Positions 7,087-12,904 of a stretch of DNA of 13,769 bases are shown in pieces; within the stretch, counting starts at the first letter, position 1, and each line of letters opens with the position of its first letter. Source of the stretch: HRBIN12 sp035762085 (GTDB lineage Bacteria; Actinomycetota; UBA4738; HRBIN12). Below the pieces are notes generated by a model. The model ran no database searches. It worked only from the letters and a program-made list of their open reading frames with translations, and had not been told where the DNA came from. Location: positions 1 through 13,769 of the forward strand of contig DASTPT010000124.1 of the NCBI GenBank assembly GCA_035762085.1, given 5' to 3'. The position numbers and the translations under genes were made by a program.

Positions 7087-7111
7087 GCCGTGCCCGCGGA
7101 GTCTCGGTCGG

Positions 7112-7519
7112 TCAGTCGGCCGTCGTGAGCTCTGCTAGGAGGACGCGCACGCGGCGGTCGATCTCGTCGCGGATCGGACGGACCTCCTCGAGGCTCTTGC
7201 CCGCCGGGTCCGGCAGCTCCCAGTCCAGGTATCGCTTGCCCGGGTAGATCGGGCAGGCGTCCCCGCACCCCATCGTGACGACGACGTCCGCGGCCCGCAC
7301 GTACTCGTCCATCAGCGGCTTGGGGAACTCCCTCGACAGGTCGAGGCCCAGCTCCTCCACCGCCGCGACGACGGACGGGTTGATCTCGTCCGCCGGGGTG
7401 CTCCCGGCGGAGCGCACGTGCACCCGCCCTCCGGCGTGGTGGTCGAGCAGCGCGGCCGCCATCTGGCTGCGGCCCGCGTTGTGGACACAGACGAACAGGA
7501 CCTCGGGGACCTCGCTCAT
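7112..7519 (-). CDS. arsC: Arsenate reductase, LMW protein-tyrosine-phosphatase fold
   Basis: ArsC reduces arsenate to arsenite in the cytoplasm; 135 aa, normal length. The P-loop VCVHNAGRSQMA (C11 to R17, the CX5R phosphatase motif) binds arsenate. The acid loop LPDPAG (Asp near 103) matches the LMW-phosphatase general acid. Two further cysteines are in MGCGDACP (C85 and C89). In the thioredoxin-coupled S. aureus enzyme C10, C82 and C89 relay the disulfide, with six residues between the last two. Here C85 and C89 are only three residues apart, the pattern I associate with actinobacterial enzymes, some of which use mycothiol and mycoredoxin. The electron donor is therefore open. It is third in the arsR2-arsM-arsC order, 46 nt after arsM, with a weak ribosome-binding site. 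Its product As(III) is the substrate of ArsM. Confidence 0.93.
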   Translation of the reverse strand: MSEVPEVLFVCVHNAGRSQMAAALLDHHAGGRVHVRSAGSTPADEINPSVVAAVEELGLDLSREFPKPLMDEYVRAADVVVTMGCGDACPIYPGKRYLDWELPDPAGKSLEEVRPIRDEIDRRVRVLLAELTTAD

Positions 7520-7565
7520 GGGGCGGCACCGTACCCGACGGACGTGAACGGGGTGTGAACGCTGG

Positions 7566-8306
7566 TCAGGGCTTCACCGCGCGGACGATCGCGCTGTGCA
7601 TGCCGTCGGCGACCGCGTGCGTGGGCTGGACCTCGACCCGCGTGAAGCCGACGCGCGTGAGCTCGCGCTCGTACTCGGCGAACGACAGGGCCCCGGCGAT
7701 GCAGCCGACGTAGTTCCCGCGCTCGGCTCGCTGCTCCGGCGTGAGCGAGTCCTCCGCGACGATGTCGCTGATCCCCAGGCGGCCGCCCGGCCGCAGCACG
7801 CGGAACATCTCGTCGAAGACCCTCGGCTTGTCGACCGACAGGTTGACCACGCAGTTCGAGATGATCACGTCGACCGAGTCGCGGGGCAGCGGCACCTCCT
7901 CGATGTAGCCGCGGAGGAACTCGACGTTCGTGACGCCGGCCTCCGCCGCGTTCTTCCGCGCGAGGTCGAGCATCTCGTCGGTCATGTCGAGGCCGTACGC
8001 CCTGCCGGTCGGCCCGACCCGCTTCGCGGACAGGATCACGTCGATGCCGCCGCCCGAGCCCAGGTCGAGGACGCTCTCGCCCTCGCGGAGCTCGGCGACC
8101 GCGATCGGGTTGCCGCAGCCCAGGCTGGCGAGCGCGGCGGCGTCCGGGACCTCCGCCAGCGTGGCGGGGTCGTAGGAGCTCGCGCCGGAGCCCTGGTCGG
8201 CGTCGCAGCACGCGACCGACGGCCCGCAGCACCCGCCGCCCGTGTCGAGCACGTTCAGCGCGACCCTCGCGTACGCGTCCCGGACCTCGTCCCGCAGCTC
8301 GCTCAT
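7566..8306 (-). CDS. arsM: Arsenite S-adenosylmethionine methyltransferase
   Basis: ArsM adds methyl groups from S-adenosylmethionine to As(III), giving mono- and further methylated arsenic. The 246-aa protein has the SAM-binding motif VLDLGSGGGIDV (79-90), the acidic loop GLDMTDEMLDLAR (105-117) and IISNCVVNL (148-156). The arsenic-binding cysteines of the family are visible at C64 (SLGCGNP), C152 (NCVVNL) and C202 (VGCIAGAL), which correspond to C72, C174 and C224 of the algal enzyme. An N-terminal cluster, GGGCCGPS and ACCD (C26, C27, C33, C34), can supply the further thiol corresponding to C44. The start is the ATG at 8306, which overlaps the arsR2 stop as ATGA; a longer open frame from 8624 only runs antiphase through arsR2. 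It is translationally coupled to arsR2. Confidence 0.95.
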   Translation of the reverse strand: MSELRDEVRDAYARVALNVLDTGGGCCGPSVACCDADQGSGASSYDPATLAEVPDAAALASLGCGNPIAVAELREGESVLDLGSGGGIDVILSAKRVGPTGRAYGLDMTDEMLDLARKNAAEAGVTNVEFLRGYIEEVPLPRDSVDVIISNCVVNLSVDKPRVFDEMFRVLRPGGRLGISDIVAEDSLTPEQRAERGNYVGCIAGALSFAEYERELTRVGFTRVEVQPTHAVADGMHSAIVRAVKP

Positions 8307-8671
8307 CGTGTCGTCGCCTCCTCGAGTCGGAAGATCGTCGCCAGGCGCTCGAGCGCCCCACGATCGATCGCGTAGTAGGCCCACACGCCGCGCTGCTCGC
8401 GCGTCAGCAGGCCGGCCTGGACCAGCTTCTTCAGGTGGAAGCTCACGGTGGGCTGCGAGAGCCCGAGCTCCGGGGTGAGGTCGCACACGCAGGCCGGGCC
8501 GGGCGCGTTCGCCAAGAGGTTGACGATCCGCACGCGGTGCGGGTCGCCGAGCGCCTTGAACACCCTCGCGGTGGTCTCGGCCTCCTCCTCCGACATGCCC
8601 GTCGCGGCGAGCGGCGTGCAGCACGCCGCGGGCGCTGCCTCGAGGACCTCGAGCTCCCGCACCGTGGTCAT
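8303..8671 (-). CDS. arsR: ArsR-family metalloregulator (arsR2)
   Basis: A 122-aa winged-helix repressor. The N-terminal arm has a cysteine pair in ACCTPL (C17, C18). The core follows: VFKALGDPHRVRIVNLL (about 37-53), the metal motif CVCDL (C61, C63), the recognition helix LSQPTVSFHLKKLVQAGLL (71-89) and the wing REQRGVWAYYAI (91-102). The arm pair plus CVCDL could hold As(III) between subunits with three or four thiolates, unlike arsR1, which has only the CVC pair. The ATG at 8671 has a GGAGGGAGG about 9 nt upstream. It is the first gene of arsR2-arsM-arsC and overlaps arsM by 4 nt. A promoter carrying two perfect palindromes lies 26-74 nt upstream, so autorepression is expected. Confidence 0.95.
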   Translation of the reverse strand: MTTVRELEVLEAAPAACCTPLAATGMSEEEAETTARVFKALGDPHRVRIVNLLANAPGPACVCDLTPELGLSQPTVSFHLKKLVQAGLLTREQRGVWAYYAIDRGALERLATIFRLEEATTR

Positions 8672-8696
8672 CAGGCGAGCCCTCCCTCCACCGTTA

Positions 8697-8714
8697 CATC
8701 GACGTTTCTCGATG
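8697..8714. promoter_or_regulatory. Proximal arsR2 operator palindrome
   Basis: CATCGA (8697-8702) and TCGATG (8709-8714) are perfect 6-bp arms around 6 nt. On the minus strand the site begins just downstream of the -10 box and should cover the transcription start (near 8709). A repressor bound here would block initiation. The centre is 30 bp from that of the second palindrome. Confidence 0.7.
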
Positions 8715-8715
8715 C

Positions 8716-8745
8716 ACTTTACCCGGAGACATCGACGGATGTCAA
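8716..8745 (-). promoter_or_regulatory. Promoter of arsR2-arsM-arsC
   Basis: On the minus strand a perfect TTGACA (8745-8740) is followed after 18 nt by TAAAGT (8721-8716), a 4/6 match to TATAAT. It is one of only two good sigma-70-like promoters I find in the window. It is 44 nt or more upstream of the arsR2 ATG and lies between and under two palindromes. Confidence 0.7.
8728..8743. promoter_or_regulatory. Distal arsR2 operator palindrome
   Basis: GACATC (8728-8733) and GATGTC (8738-8743) are perfect 6-bp arms around GACG. The right arm lies within the TTGACA -35 box, so a bound repressor would exclude sigma factor. Together with the proximal palindrome it brackets the promoter. It lies in the gap to the divergent DUF2007-like gene and could affect that gene as well. 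Confidence 0.65.
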
Positions 8746-8792
8746 TGCCTCGTCCCCGGTCGGCCTCGCGGCGCCGTGGGAGGATGGAGAAC

Positions 8793-9104
8793 GTGAGCGA
8801 GGGGTTCGTCTACCTGACATCGATCGGCTCGGTCCCCGAGGCCGAGATCCAGCGCGCGCGGCTGGAGGCCGAGGGCATCCCGGTGATGACGAAGGGCGAG
8901 GCGGACGGCCCCTACCGCATGGGCCCCGTCCACCTGTGGGTGCCGGCCGTGCTCGAGGTCCAGGCGCGCCTGATCCTGGACACGCCGCTCGAGCCGATCT
9001 CGGACGAGGAGCTGACCGCGCTCGCCGAGGGCGCGCTCGACCTGGACGGGGCCGAGGACGGGGCCGCCGAAGGGGCCGAGGAGCCGAGCGGCGAGGAGCC
9101 CTGA
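8793..9104 (+). CDS. DUF2007-like small protein, function unknown
   Basis: A 103-aa soluble protein. The first 65 residues (FVYLTSIGSVPEAEIQRARLEAEGI, written here in part, then the WVPAVLEVQARLIL helix) have the strand-helix-strand pattern of DUF2007 (putative prokaryotic signal-transducing protein), a ferredoxin-like fold of unknown function. The C-terminal third is acidic and low in complexity (LDLDGAEDGAAEGAEE), a likely disordered tail. I chose GTG 8793 because GGGAGG (8778-8783) is 9 nt upstream; the ATG at 8784 abuts that site directly and would add three residues. It is divergent from arsR2 and converges with rpsI, leaving only 4 nt between stop codons. Whether it belongs to the arsenic island or to the old neighbourhood of rpsI is unclear. 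Confidence 0.75.
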   Translation: MSEGFVYLTSIGSVPEAEIQRARLEAEGIPVMTKGEADGPYRMGPVHLWVPAVLEVQARLILDTPLEPISDEELTALAEGALDLDGAEDGAAEGAEEPSGEEP

Positions 9105-9110
9105 GGGGCT
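9097..9110. terminator. Compact hairpin over both convergent stop codons
   Basis: AGCCC (9097-9101) and GGGCT (9106-9110) pair around TGAG. The stem takes in the TGA of the DUF2007-like gene and most of the TAG of rpsI. It is short and has no T run, so it is at best a weak shared terminator, but there is no other room for one between these genes. Confidence 0.35.
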
Positions 9111-9492
9111 ACCGCTTCGAGTACTGCGGCGCCTTGCGGGCCTTCTTCAGCCCGTACTTGCGCCGCTCCTTCTCGCGAGCGTCCCGCGAGAGGTAGCCCT
9201 CCTTCTTGAGGGCGGGGCGGAGCTCGGGGTCGAGCTCGATCAGGGCGCGGGCGATGCCCAGTCGCAGGGCGCCGGCCTGCCCGTTCACGCCGCCGCCCTC
9301 GATCCGGGCGATGATGTCGAAGTCCTTGTCGCGGCCGGCGGTGCGCAGCGGCGCCGAGACGATCATGCGATGGGCGCGCGTCGGGAAGTAGTCCTCGAGG
9401 GCACGGCCGTTCAGCTCGTAGTTGCCGGTGCCGGGGACCAGGCGGACCCGCGCGATGGCCTCCTTCCGACGCCCCGTCACGATCTGCGCCAC
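9109..9492 (-). CDS. rpsI: 30S ribosomal protein S9
   Basis: S9 lies in the head of the small subunit, and its C-terminal tail reaches the P-site tRNA. The 127-aa sequence starts AQIVTGRRKEAIARVRLVPG and has the family core FPTRAHRMIVSAPL, GGGVNGQAGALRLGIARAL and DPELRPALKKEGYLSRD. It ends in the basic tail KKARKAPQYSKR, with the near-invariant SKR end. The start is GTG at 9492, directly after the rplM TAA with no gap. Its ribosome-binding site AAGGAGG is made by the last lysine and glutamate codons of rplM, so the two are tightly coupled. It usually precedes glmM in actinobacteria, but the next gene here is the convergent DUF2007-like one. Confidence 0.98.
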   Translation of the reverse strand: MAQIVTGRRKEAIARVRLVPGTGNYELNGRALEDYFPTRAHRMIVSAPLRTAGRDKDFDIIARIEGGGVNGQAGALRLGIARALIELDPELRPALKKEGYLSRDAREKERRKYGLKKARKAPQYSKR

Positions 9493-10191
9493 TTACTCCT
9501 CCTTCTTCGTCCGGCGGGCCGTCGTCTTCTTCGCGGTCGAGGCCTTCGCCGTCGTCTTCTTCGCGGTGCTCTTCTTCGCGGTGCTCTTCTTGGCCGTGGT
9601 CTTCTTCGCCGTCGGGGCCTTCGCCGCGGGCTTCGCGGCCGGCTTGGCTGCCGAGCGCTTCGCGGTCGAGCGCTTCGCGGCGGGCGCCGTCGGCTCGGGC
9701 TTCGTCGCGGCCTTCGGCTCGCGGACCTTCGGCTCGGGCAGGCCGGTCCACGGCGGGACCTCGCCGAGCTTCAGCGGCTGGGGCCGCTGCGCCACGTGCG
9801 GGTGCTCGGGGCCCGGGTACACCTGCAGCTTCTTGGCCATCTGGCGGCCGAGGCGGTTCTTCGGGAGCATGCCCTTGATCGCCTTCTCGACCGCGTACTC
9901 CGGGCGGTCCGACAGCAGCCGCGTGTACTGGGTCGCCGTGAGCCCGCCCGGGTAGCCCGAGTGGCGGTAGGCGAACTTCTTGGCCTCCTTGCCCCCCGTG
10001 AGCCGGACCCCCCGGGCGTTGACCACGATCACGTGGTCGCCGGTGTCCGCGTGGGGGGCGAAGATCGGCTTGTGCTTGCCGCGCAGGATGGCCGCCACCT
10101 CCGACGACAGGCGGCCGAGCACAGCGCCGGTCGCGTCGATCACGTACCAGCGCCGCTCGATGTCCTGCGGCTTCGGCGAGTAGGTCTTCAT
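9493..10191 (-). CDS. rplM: 50S ribosomal protein L13 with a long Lys/Ala C-terminal tail
   Basis: L13 is an early-assembly protein of the large subunit. Residues 1-146 are a normal L13: MKTYSPKPQDIERRWYVIDA, VLGRLSSEVAAILRGKHKP, DHVIVVNA, the core KKFAYRHSGYPGG, VEKAIKGMLPKNRLGRQM and the end LQVYPGPEHPHVAQRP. The family is usually about 142-147 aa, and this protein has 232. The extra 85 residues are a Pro/Lys/Ala linker (147-193), seven pentads of the type TAKKT/S (194-228) and KKEE. The tail resembles the disordered tails of actinobacterial histone-like proteins and probably binds nucleic acid. The start is ATG 10191; the frame stays open upstream to 10227, but MKTYSPK is the family start. 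A promoter and leader hairpin lie just upstream, and rpsI follows with no gap. Confidence 0.97.
   Translation of the reverse strand: MKTYSPKPQDIERRWYVIDATGAVLGRLSSEVAAILRGKHKPIFAPHADTGDHVIVVNARGVRLTGGKEAKKFAYRHSGYPGGLTATQYTRLLSDRPEYAVEKAIKGMLPKNRLGRQMAKKLQVYPGPEHPHVAQRPQPLKLGEVPPWTGLPEPKVREPKAATKPEPTAPAAKRSTAKRSAAKPAAKPAAKAPTAKKTTAKKSTAKKSTAKKTTAKASTAKKTTARRTKKEE
9508..9612 (-). repeat. Seven tandem 15-nt units in the rplM tail
   Basis: Codons 194-228 of rplM are seven consecutive 15-nt units encoding TAKKT, TAKKS, TAKKS, TAKKT, TAKAS, TAKKT and TARRT. The DNA is also repetitive (TTCTTCGCGGTG-type units on the plus strand), so unit number could change by slippage without a frameshift. Confidence 0.85.
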
Positions 10192-10201
10192 ACGTGGAAG
10201 T

Positions 10202-10220
10202 GCCGGCCGGAACGGCCGGC
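10202..10220 (-). promoter_or_regulatory. rplM leader hairpin
   Basis: GCCGGCC (10202-10208) and GGCCGGC (10214-10220) are perfect 7-bp arms around 5 nt, 10 nt before the rplM ATG. With the promoter placed at 10226-10255, transcription should start near 10219, so the mRNA would begin with this stem-loop. There is no clear ribosome-binding site between it and the ATG. It may protect the 5' end or serve translational control. Confidence 0.5.
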
Positions 10221-10225
10221 GACCC

Positions 10226-10255
10226 ATGCTACCTGCGGTTTCGCCCGACCGTCAA
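10226..10255 (-). promoter_or_regulatory. Promoter of rplM-rpsI
   Basis: On the minus strand TTGACG (10255-10250, 5/6 to consensus) is followed after 18 nt by TAGCAT (10231-10226, 4/6). The TGA inside the -35 box is the stop codon of the HTH_42 gene, so the promoter begins at the very end of that gene. It gives rplM-rpsI expression independent of the two genes that separate it from truA. Confidence 0.65.
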
Positions 10256-11526
10256 AGGATCGTCGCGTCCTTCAGGGGTGACTGGAACCCGCCCGGCGTT
10301 CGGCCGCTGAGCGGGGTCATGCCGGTGGTCTCGACGACGGCAGCCGGACCGTCGCTCAGGAACGCGGCGAGATCCGTGGCGTGCGAGCGAACGCGGCGGC
10401 GTGTCCCGGCATCCAGGGGTCCGAGGAAGAACAGGCGGAGCTCGGGTGAGGGCCTCCTGACGAGGTCCCAGACGCCGGCGACACGGCCACCGACCAGGAT
10501 GACCGACGTCGCGTTGCCTCCCCGGTCGACGACGAAGGGAAGGTGCGCCGGGTCGACGCATCGCTCCCGGTCGCGGTAGCCCTGCAGGTAGGGGTCGAGG
10601 ACGGGAAGCAGCGAGACGTGTCCCGCTCGGGGTGCGGTCGGCCGCCGGAGCGCGCCGAGGTCCGCTTCGTGGAGGAGGAACTCGCCCTCGAGCCCCTCGA
10701 TCGTGGCGGGCAGGACGTCCTCGATCGAGGCGAGCGCCTCGCGGACGGCGGTCTTGGACAAGCCGGTCCACCATGCGATGTCGGCCTCGCCGACCGGTCC
10801 GTACCGACGGACGTAGCGCTCGATCAGCGCGCGGACGGCCGCACGCTCCTCCCAGGTGTCCAGCCGCACGCCCGGGAGCGCCTCGTGGAAGAGCCGGTAC
10901 CTGGGCCGGGCGCTCCGCCATCCCCCGCCTCCCTTCCATCGGACGAGACGACCCTCGTCGCACATCACGATGATGACCGGAGAGAGCGGCTCCTCGGCGC
11001 CGATCGCGTCACGGAGCTCGGACGCGTCCAGCGCCCGTCCGGTCAGCGCCGAGACGATGCGCTCCGCCAGACGCTCGTAGCGCCGCGGCCGCAGACCGGA
11101 GGCGGCCAGGAACCGATCGCGGTCGCGGAGCCTGAGCCCCCGCGTCGCCGCGAACACCAGCGGTACGAGTTCCGCGGACTCGACGAACAACGTCCGGCGC
11201 ATGCCCCCGAGCTTCGCGGCGCCACCGCCGTCGAGCACGCGATCCAGCGCCTCGGGGGCGAACGCTCGCATCCTCGCTCGGAGCTGCAGGTACGGGCTGA
11301 GCGGAACGGTCGCGTGCAGTCCCAGGAGGTCGTCGAGCACCCGACCCACCGAGTCCGCCCCCGACCCGGGGGCCAGGTGCTGCTTCCGGAGGGTGAGCGC
11401 GACGACGGCGTCGCGCCGGAGGGGATGCGAGCCGCTCGACCGCCGGGGATCGGCATGCGATCGGCGCCCTTGCCCGAGAGCGTTGCGGTGCACCGTTCGG
11501 CGCCCGTCGCCCGACCCCGCGCTCAT
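10252..11526 (-). CDS. Winged-helix HTH_42 (YcaQ/AlkZ superfamily) protein
   Basis: A 424-aa member of the HTH_42 superfamily, which includes DNA glycosylases that remove bulky or cross-linked purines (AlkZ, YcaQ/AlkX). Tandem winged-helix features are visible: VGRVLDDLLGLHATVP (about 60-75), GGMRRTLFVE (107-116), GRLVRWKGGGGWRSARPRY (about 194-212), GPVGEADIAWWTGLSKTAVREAL (242-264) and the C-terminal LLPVLDPYLQGYRDR and VGGRVAGVWD. Active members carry QxQ or QxD in the GLxAx motif; here the motif reads GLHAT (H71, T73). The activity of this group is not known to me. Residues 1-40 are Arg-rich and outside the domain, so the true start may be later, perhaps GTG codon 12. It lies 22 nt after the capA stop and probably shares its transcript. 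Confidence 0.8.
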   Translation of the reverse strand: MSAGSGDGRRTVHRNALGQGRRSHADPRRSSGSHPLRRDAVVALTLRKQHLAPGSGADSVGRVLDDLLGLHATVPLSPYLQLRARMRAFAPEALDRVLDGGGAAKLGGMRRTLFVESAELVPLVFAATRGLRLRDRDRFLAASGLRPRRYERLAERIVSALTGRALDASELRDAIGAEEPLSPVIIVMCDEGRLVRWKGGGGWRSARPRYRLFHEALPGVRLDTWEERAAVRALIERYVRRYGPVGEADIAWWTGLSKTAVREALASIEDVLPATIEGLEGEFLLHEADLGALRRPTAPRAGHVSLLPVLDPYLQGYRDRERCVDPAHLPFVVDRGGNATSVILVGGRVAGVWDLVRRPSPELRLFFLGPLDAGTRRRVRSHATDLAAFLSDGPAAVVETTGMTPLSGRTPGGFQSPLKDATIL

Positions 11527-11548
11527 CCTCGTCTGCGTCCCGGCGGGG

Positions 11549-12811
11549 TCAGAACTGCGCGCCGAGCGGGGGCGTCCGCGTGGCCCGCAGGCCGAACGGC
11601 CGACCGCCCAGCGCCAGGATCTCGCCCATCGTCCGGCGATGCGACGCGAGCAGCTCGGCGCGGAGCCACGCCGGCGTCGAGGGATCGTCCGCCACCGACA
11701 GCGTCGGCAGGATCCGGTACGAACCGGGGGCGACCCACGTCGGCGTCACGAGCACCGTCGTCACGCGGTAGTCCTCCCCGTCCGCGACCCGCTCGGCGAC
11801 GGCCCACGCGATGACGCCGTCCTCGACCGACTTCGTGCCGAGGTACTCCTGCCGCTGCGCCGAGAGCTGGTTGCCCATCCCGTACACCACCGGCACCCCG
11901 TTGGCCGCGCCGATCGGCTGGACGACGTGCGCGTGGTGTCCGACGACCAGGTCGACCAGCCCCGACCCGGTGAGCTGGGCCGCGACCGAGCGTTGGCCGG
12001 TCGTCGGCGAGTGGCGGTACTCGGCGCCCCAGTGGAGCGAGACGACGGTCAGGTCGGCGCCGGCCCGACGGGCGCGCCGGGCCTCGGCCAGGACGTCCGA
12101 GACGACCAGCCGGTTCGCCTCCCACCCGTACCGCGGGGTGAGCCCGTTGAAGCTGAACGTGTACGAGAGGTGCGCGATCCGCGCCTCGCCGACGCGGTAC
12201 GTGGTGACGATCCGCGACTCGCGCCGGGTCGCGGCGGTGCCGGCGTGCCGCAGGCGGCGCTCCTCGAGCTCGGCGATCGTCGCTCGGATCCCGGCCAGCC
12301 CCTGGTCGATGGAGTGGTTCGAGGCCGTCGAGCATCCGTCGTAGCCCACCCACGCGATCGCGTCGACGATCTCGTTCGGGACGTTGAAGATCGGGTAGGA
12401 CGACAGGCGCCGGTCCGTGCGCGAGACGGGCGTCTCCAGGTGACAGATCGCGACGTCCGCCGCCGAGATCGAGGGACGGATCGGCGCGAGCATCGGACGG
12501 AAGTCGAACCGCCTGCGCGCACCGCCGTTCGCCGCGGCCCGCTCCCACACGTCGGTGTGCACGAGCACGTCGCCGGTGAACGCCATCGAGAACCGCTCCG
12601 GGAACGTCGGCCCGCGGTCGGTCCACCCCTCGTCCGAGCTCGCGACCCAGCCGGCGAGCCAGCCCTCGAGGGCACCCCGGGGAGCGGCGTCCACGTACGG
12701 CCCCGCCGGGGGCGCCCAGGCGATCGGGACCAGGAGGGAGGCGAGCGCGACGGCGCCTCGGACGACCCATCGACGGCCCCACCGGGGCCGGGCCCTGTGC
12801 TTCCCGGCCAT
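11549..12811 (-). CDS. Secreted or anchored CapA-family (PGA_cap) metallophosphatase-like protein
   Basis: A 420-aa protein. The N-terminus has basic residues (RARPRWGRRWVVR) and a hydrophobic stretch (about 18-34), a signal peptide or anchor. The CapA/calcineurin-like fold follows, with its metal-site motifs in order: FTGDVLVH (D81), CHLETP (E126), TASNHSIDQG (N165, H166), SLHWGAEY (H260) and VVGHHAHVVQP (H292, H293, H295), then VVYGMGNQLS. The family is named for poly-gamma-glutamate capsule synthesis protein CapA, but most members outside capsule operons are uncharacterised. No capB or capC gene is near, so a capsule role is unsupported. A hydrolase acting on an envelope phosphate or glutamate compound is plausible. 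The ATG at 12811 follows GGGGGAGG by 2-3 nt. It lies in the truA to rplM interval. Confidence 0.88.
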   Translation of the reverse strand: MAGKHRARPRWGRRWVVRGAVALASLLVPIAWAPPAGPYVDAAPRGALEGWLAGWVASSDEGWTDRGPTFPERFSMAFTGDVLVHTDVWERAAANGGARRRFDFRPMLAPIRPSISAADVAICHLETPVSRTDRRLSSYPIFNVPNEIVDAIAWVGYDGCSTASNHSIDQGLAGIRATIAELEERRLRHAGTAATRRESRIVTTYRVGEARIAHLSYTFSFNGLTPRYGWEANRLVVSDVLAEARRARRAGADLTVVSLHWGAEYRHSPTTGQRSVAAQLTGSGLVDLVVGHHAHVVQPIGAANGVPVVYGMGNQLSAQRQEYLGTKSVEDGVIAWAVAERVADGEDYRVTTVLVTPTWVAPGSYRILPTLSVADDPSTPAWLRAELLASHRRTMGEILALGGRPFGLRATRTPPLGAQF

Positions 12812-12904
12812 CGCCTCCCCCGCCCACGCCGCCGAGCAGGACGCTCTGCTGGAGCGACGGACGGGGCGGATGCTCGTCCGGGGAAGGACCCGGGGGAAGC
12901 ACCG

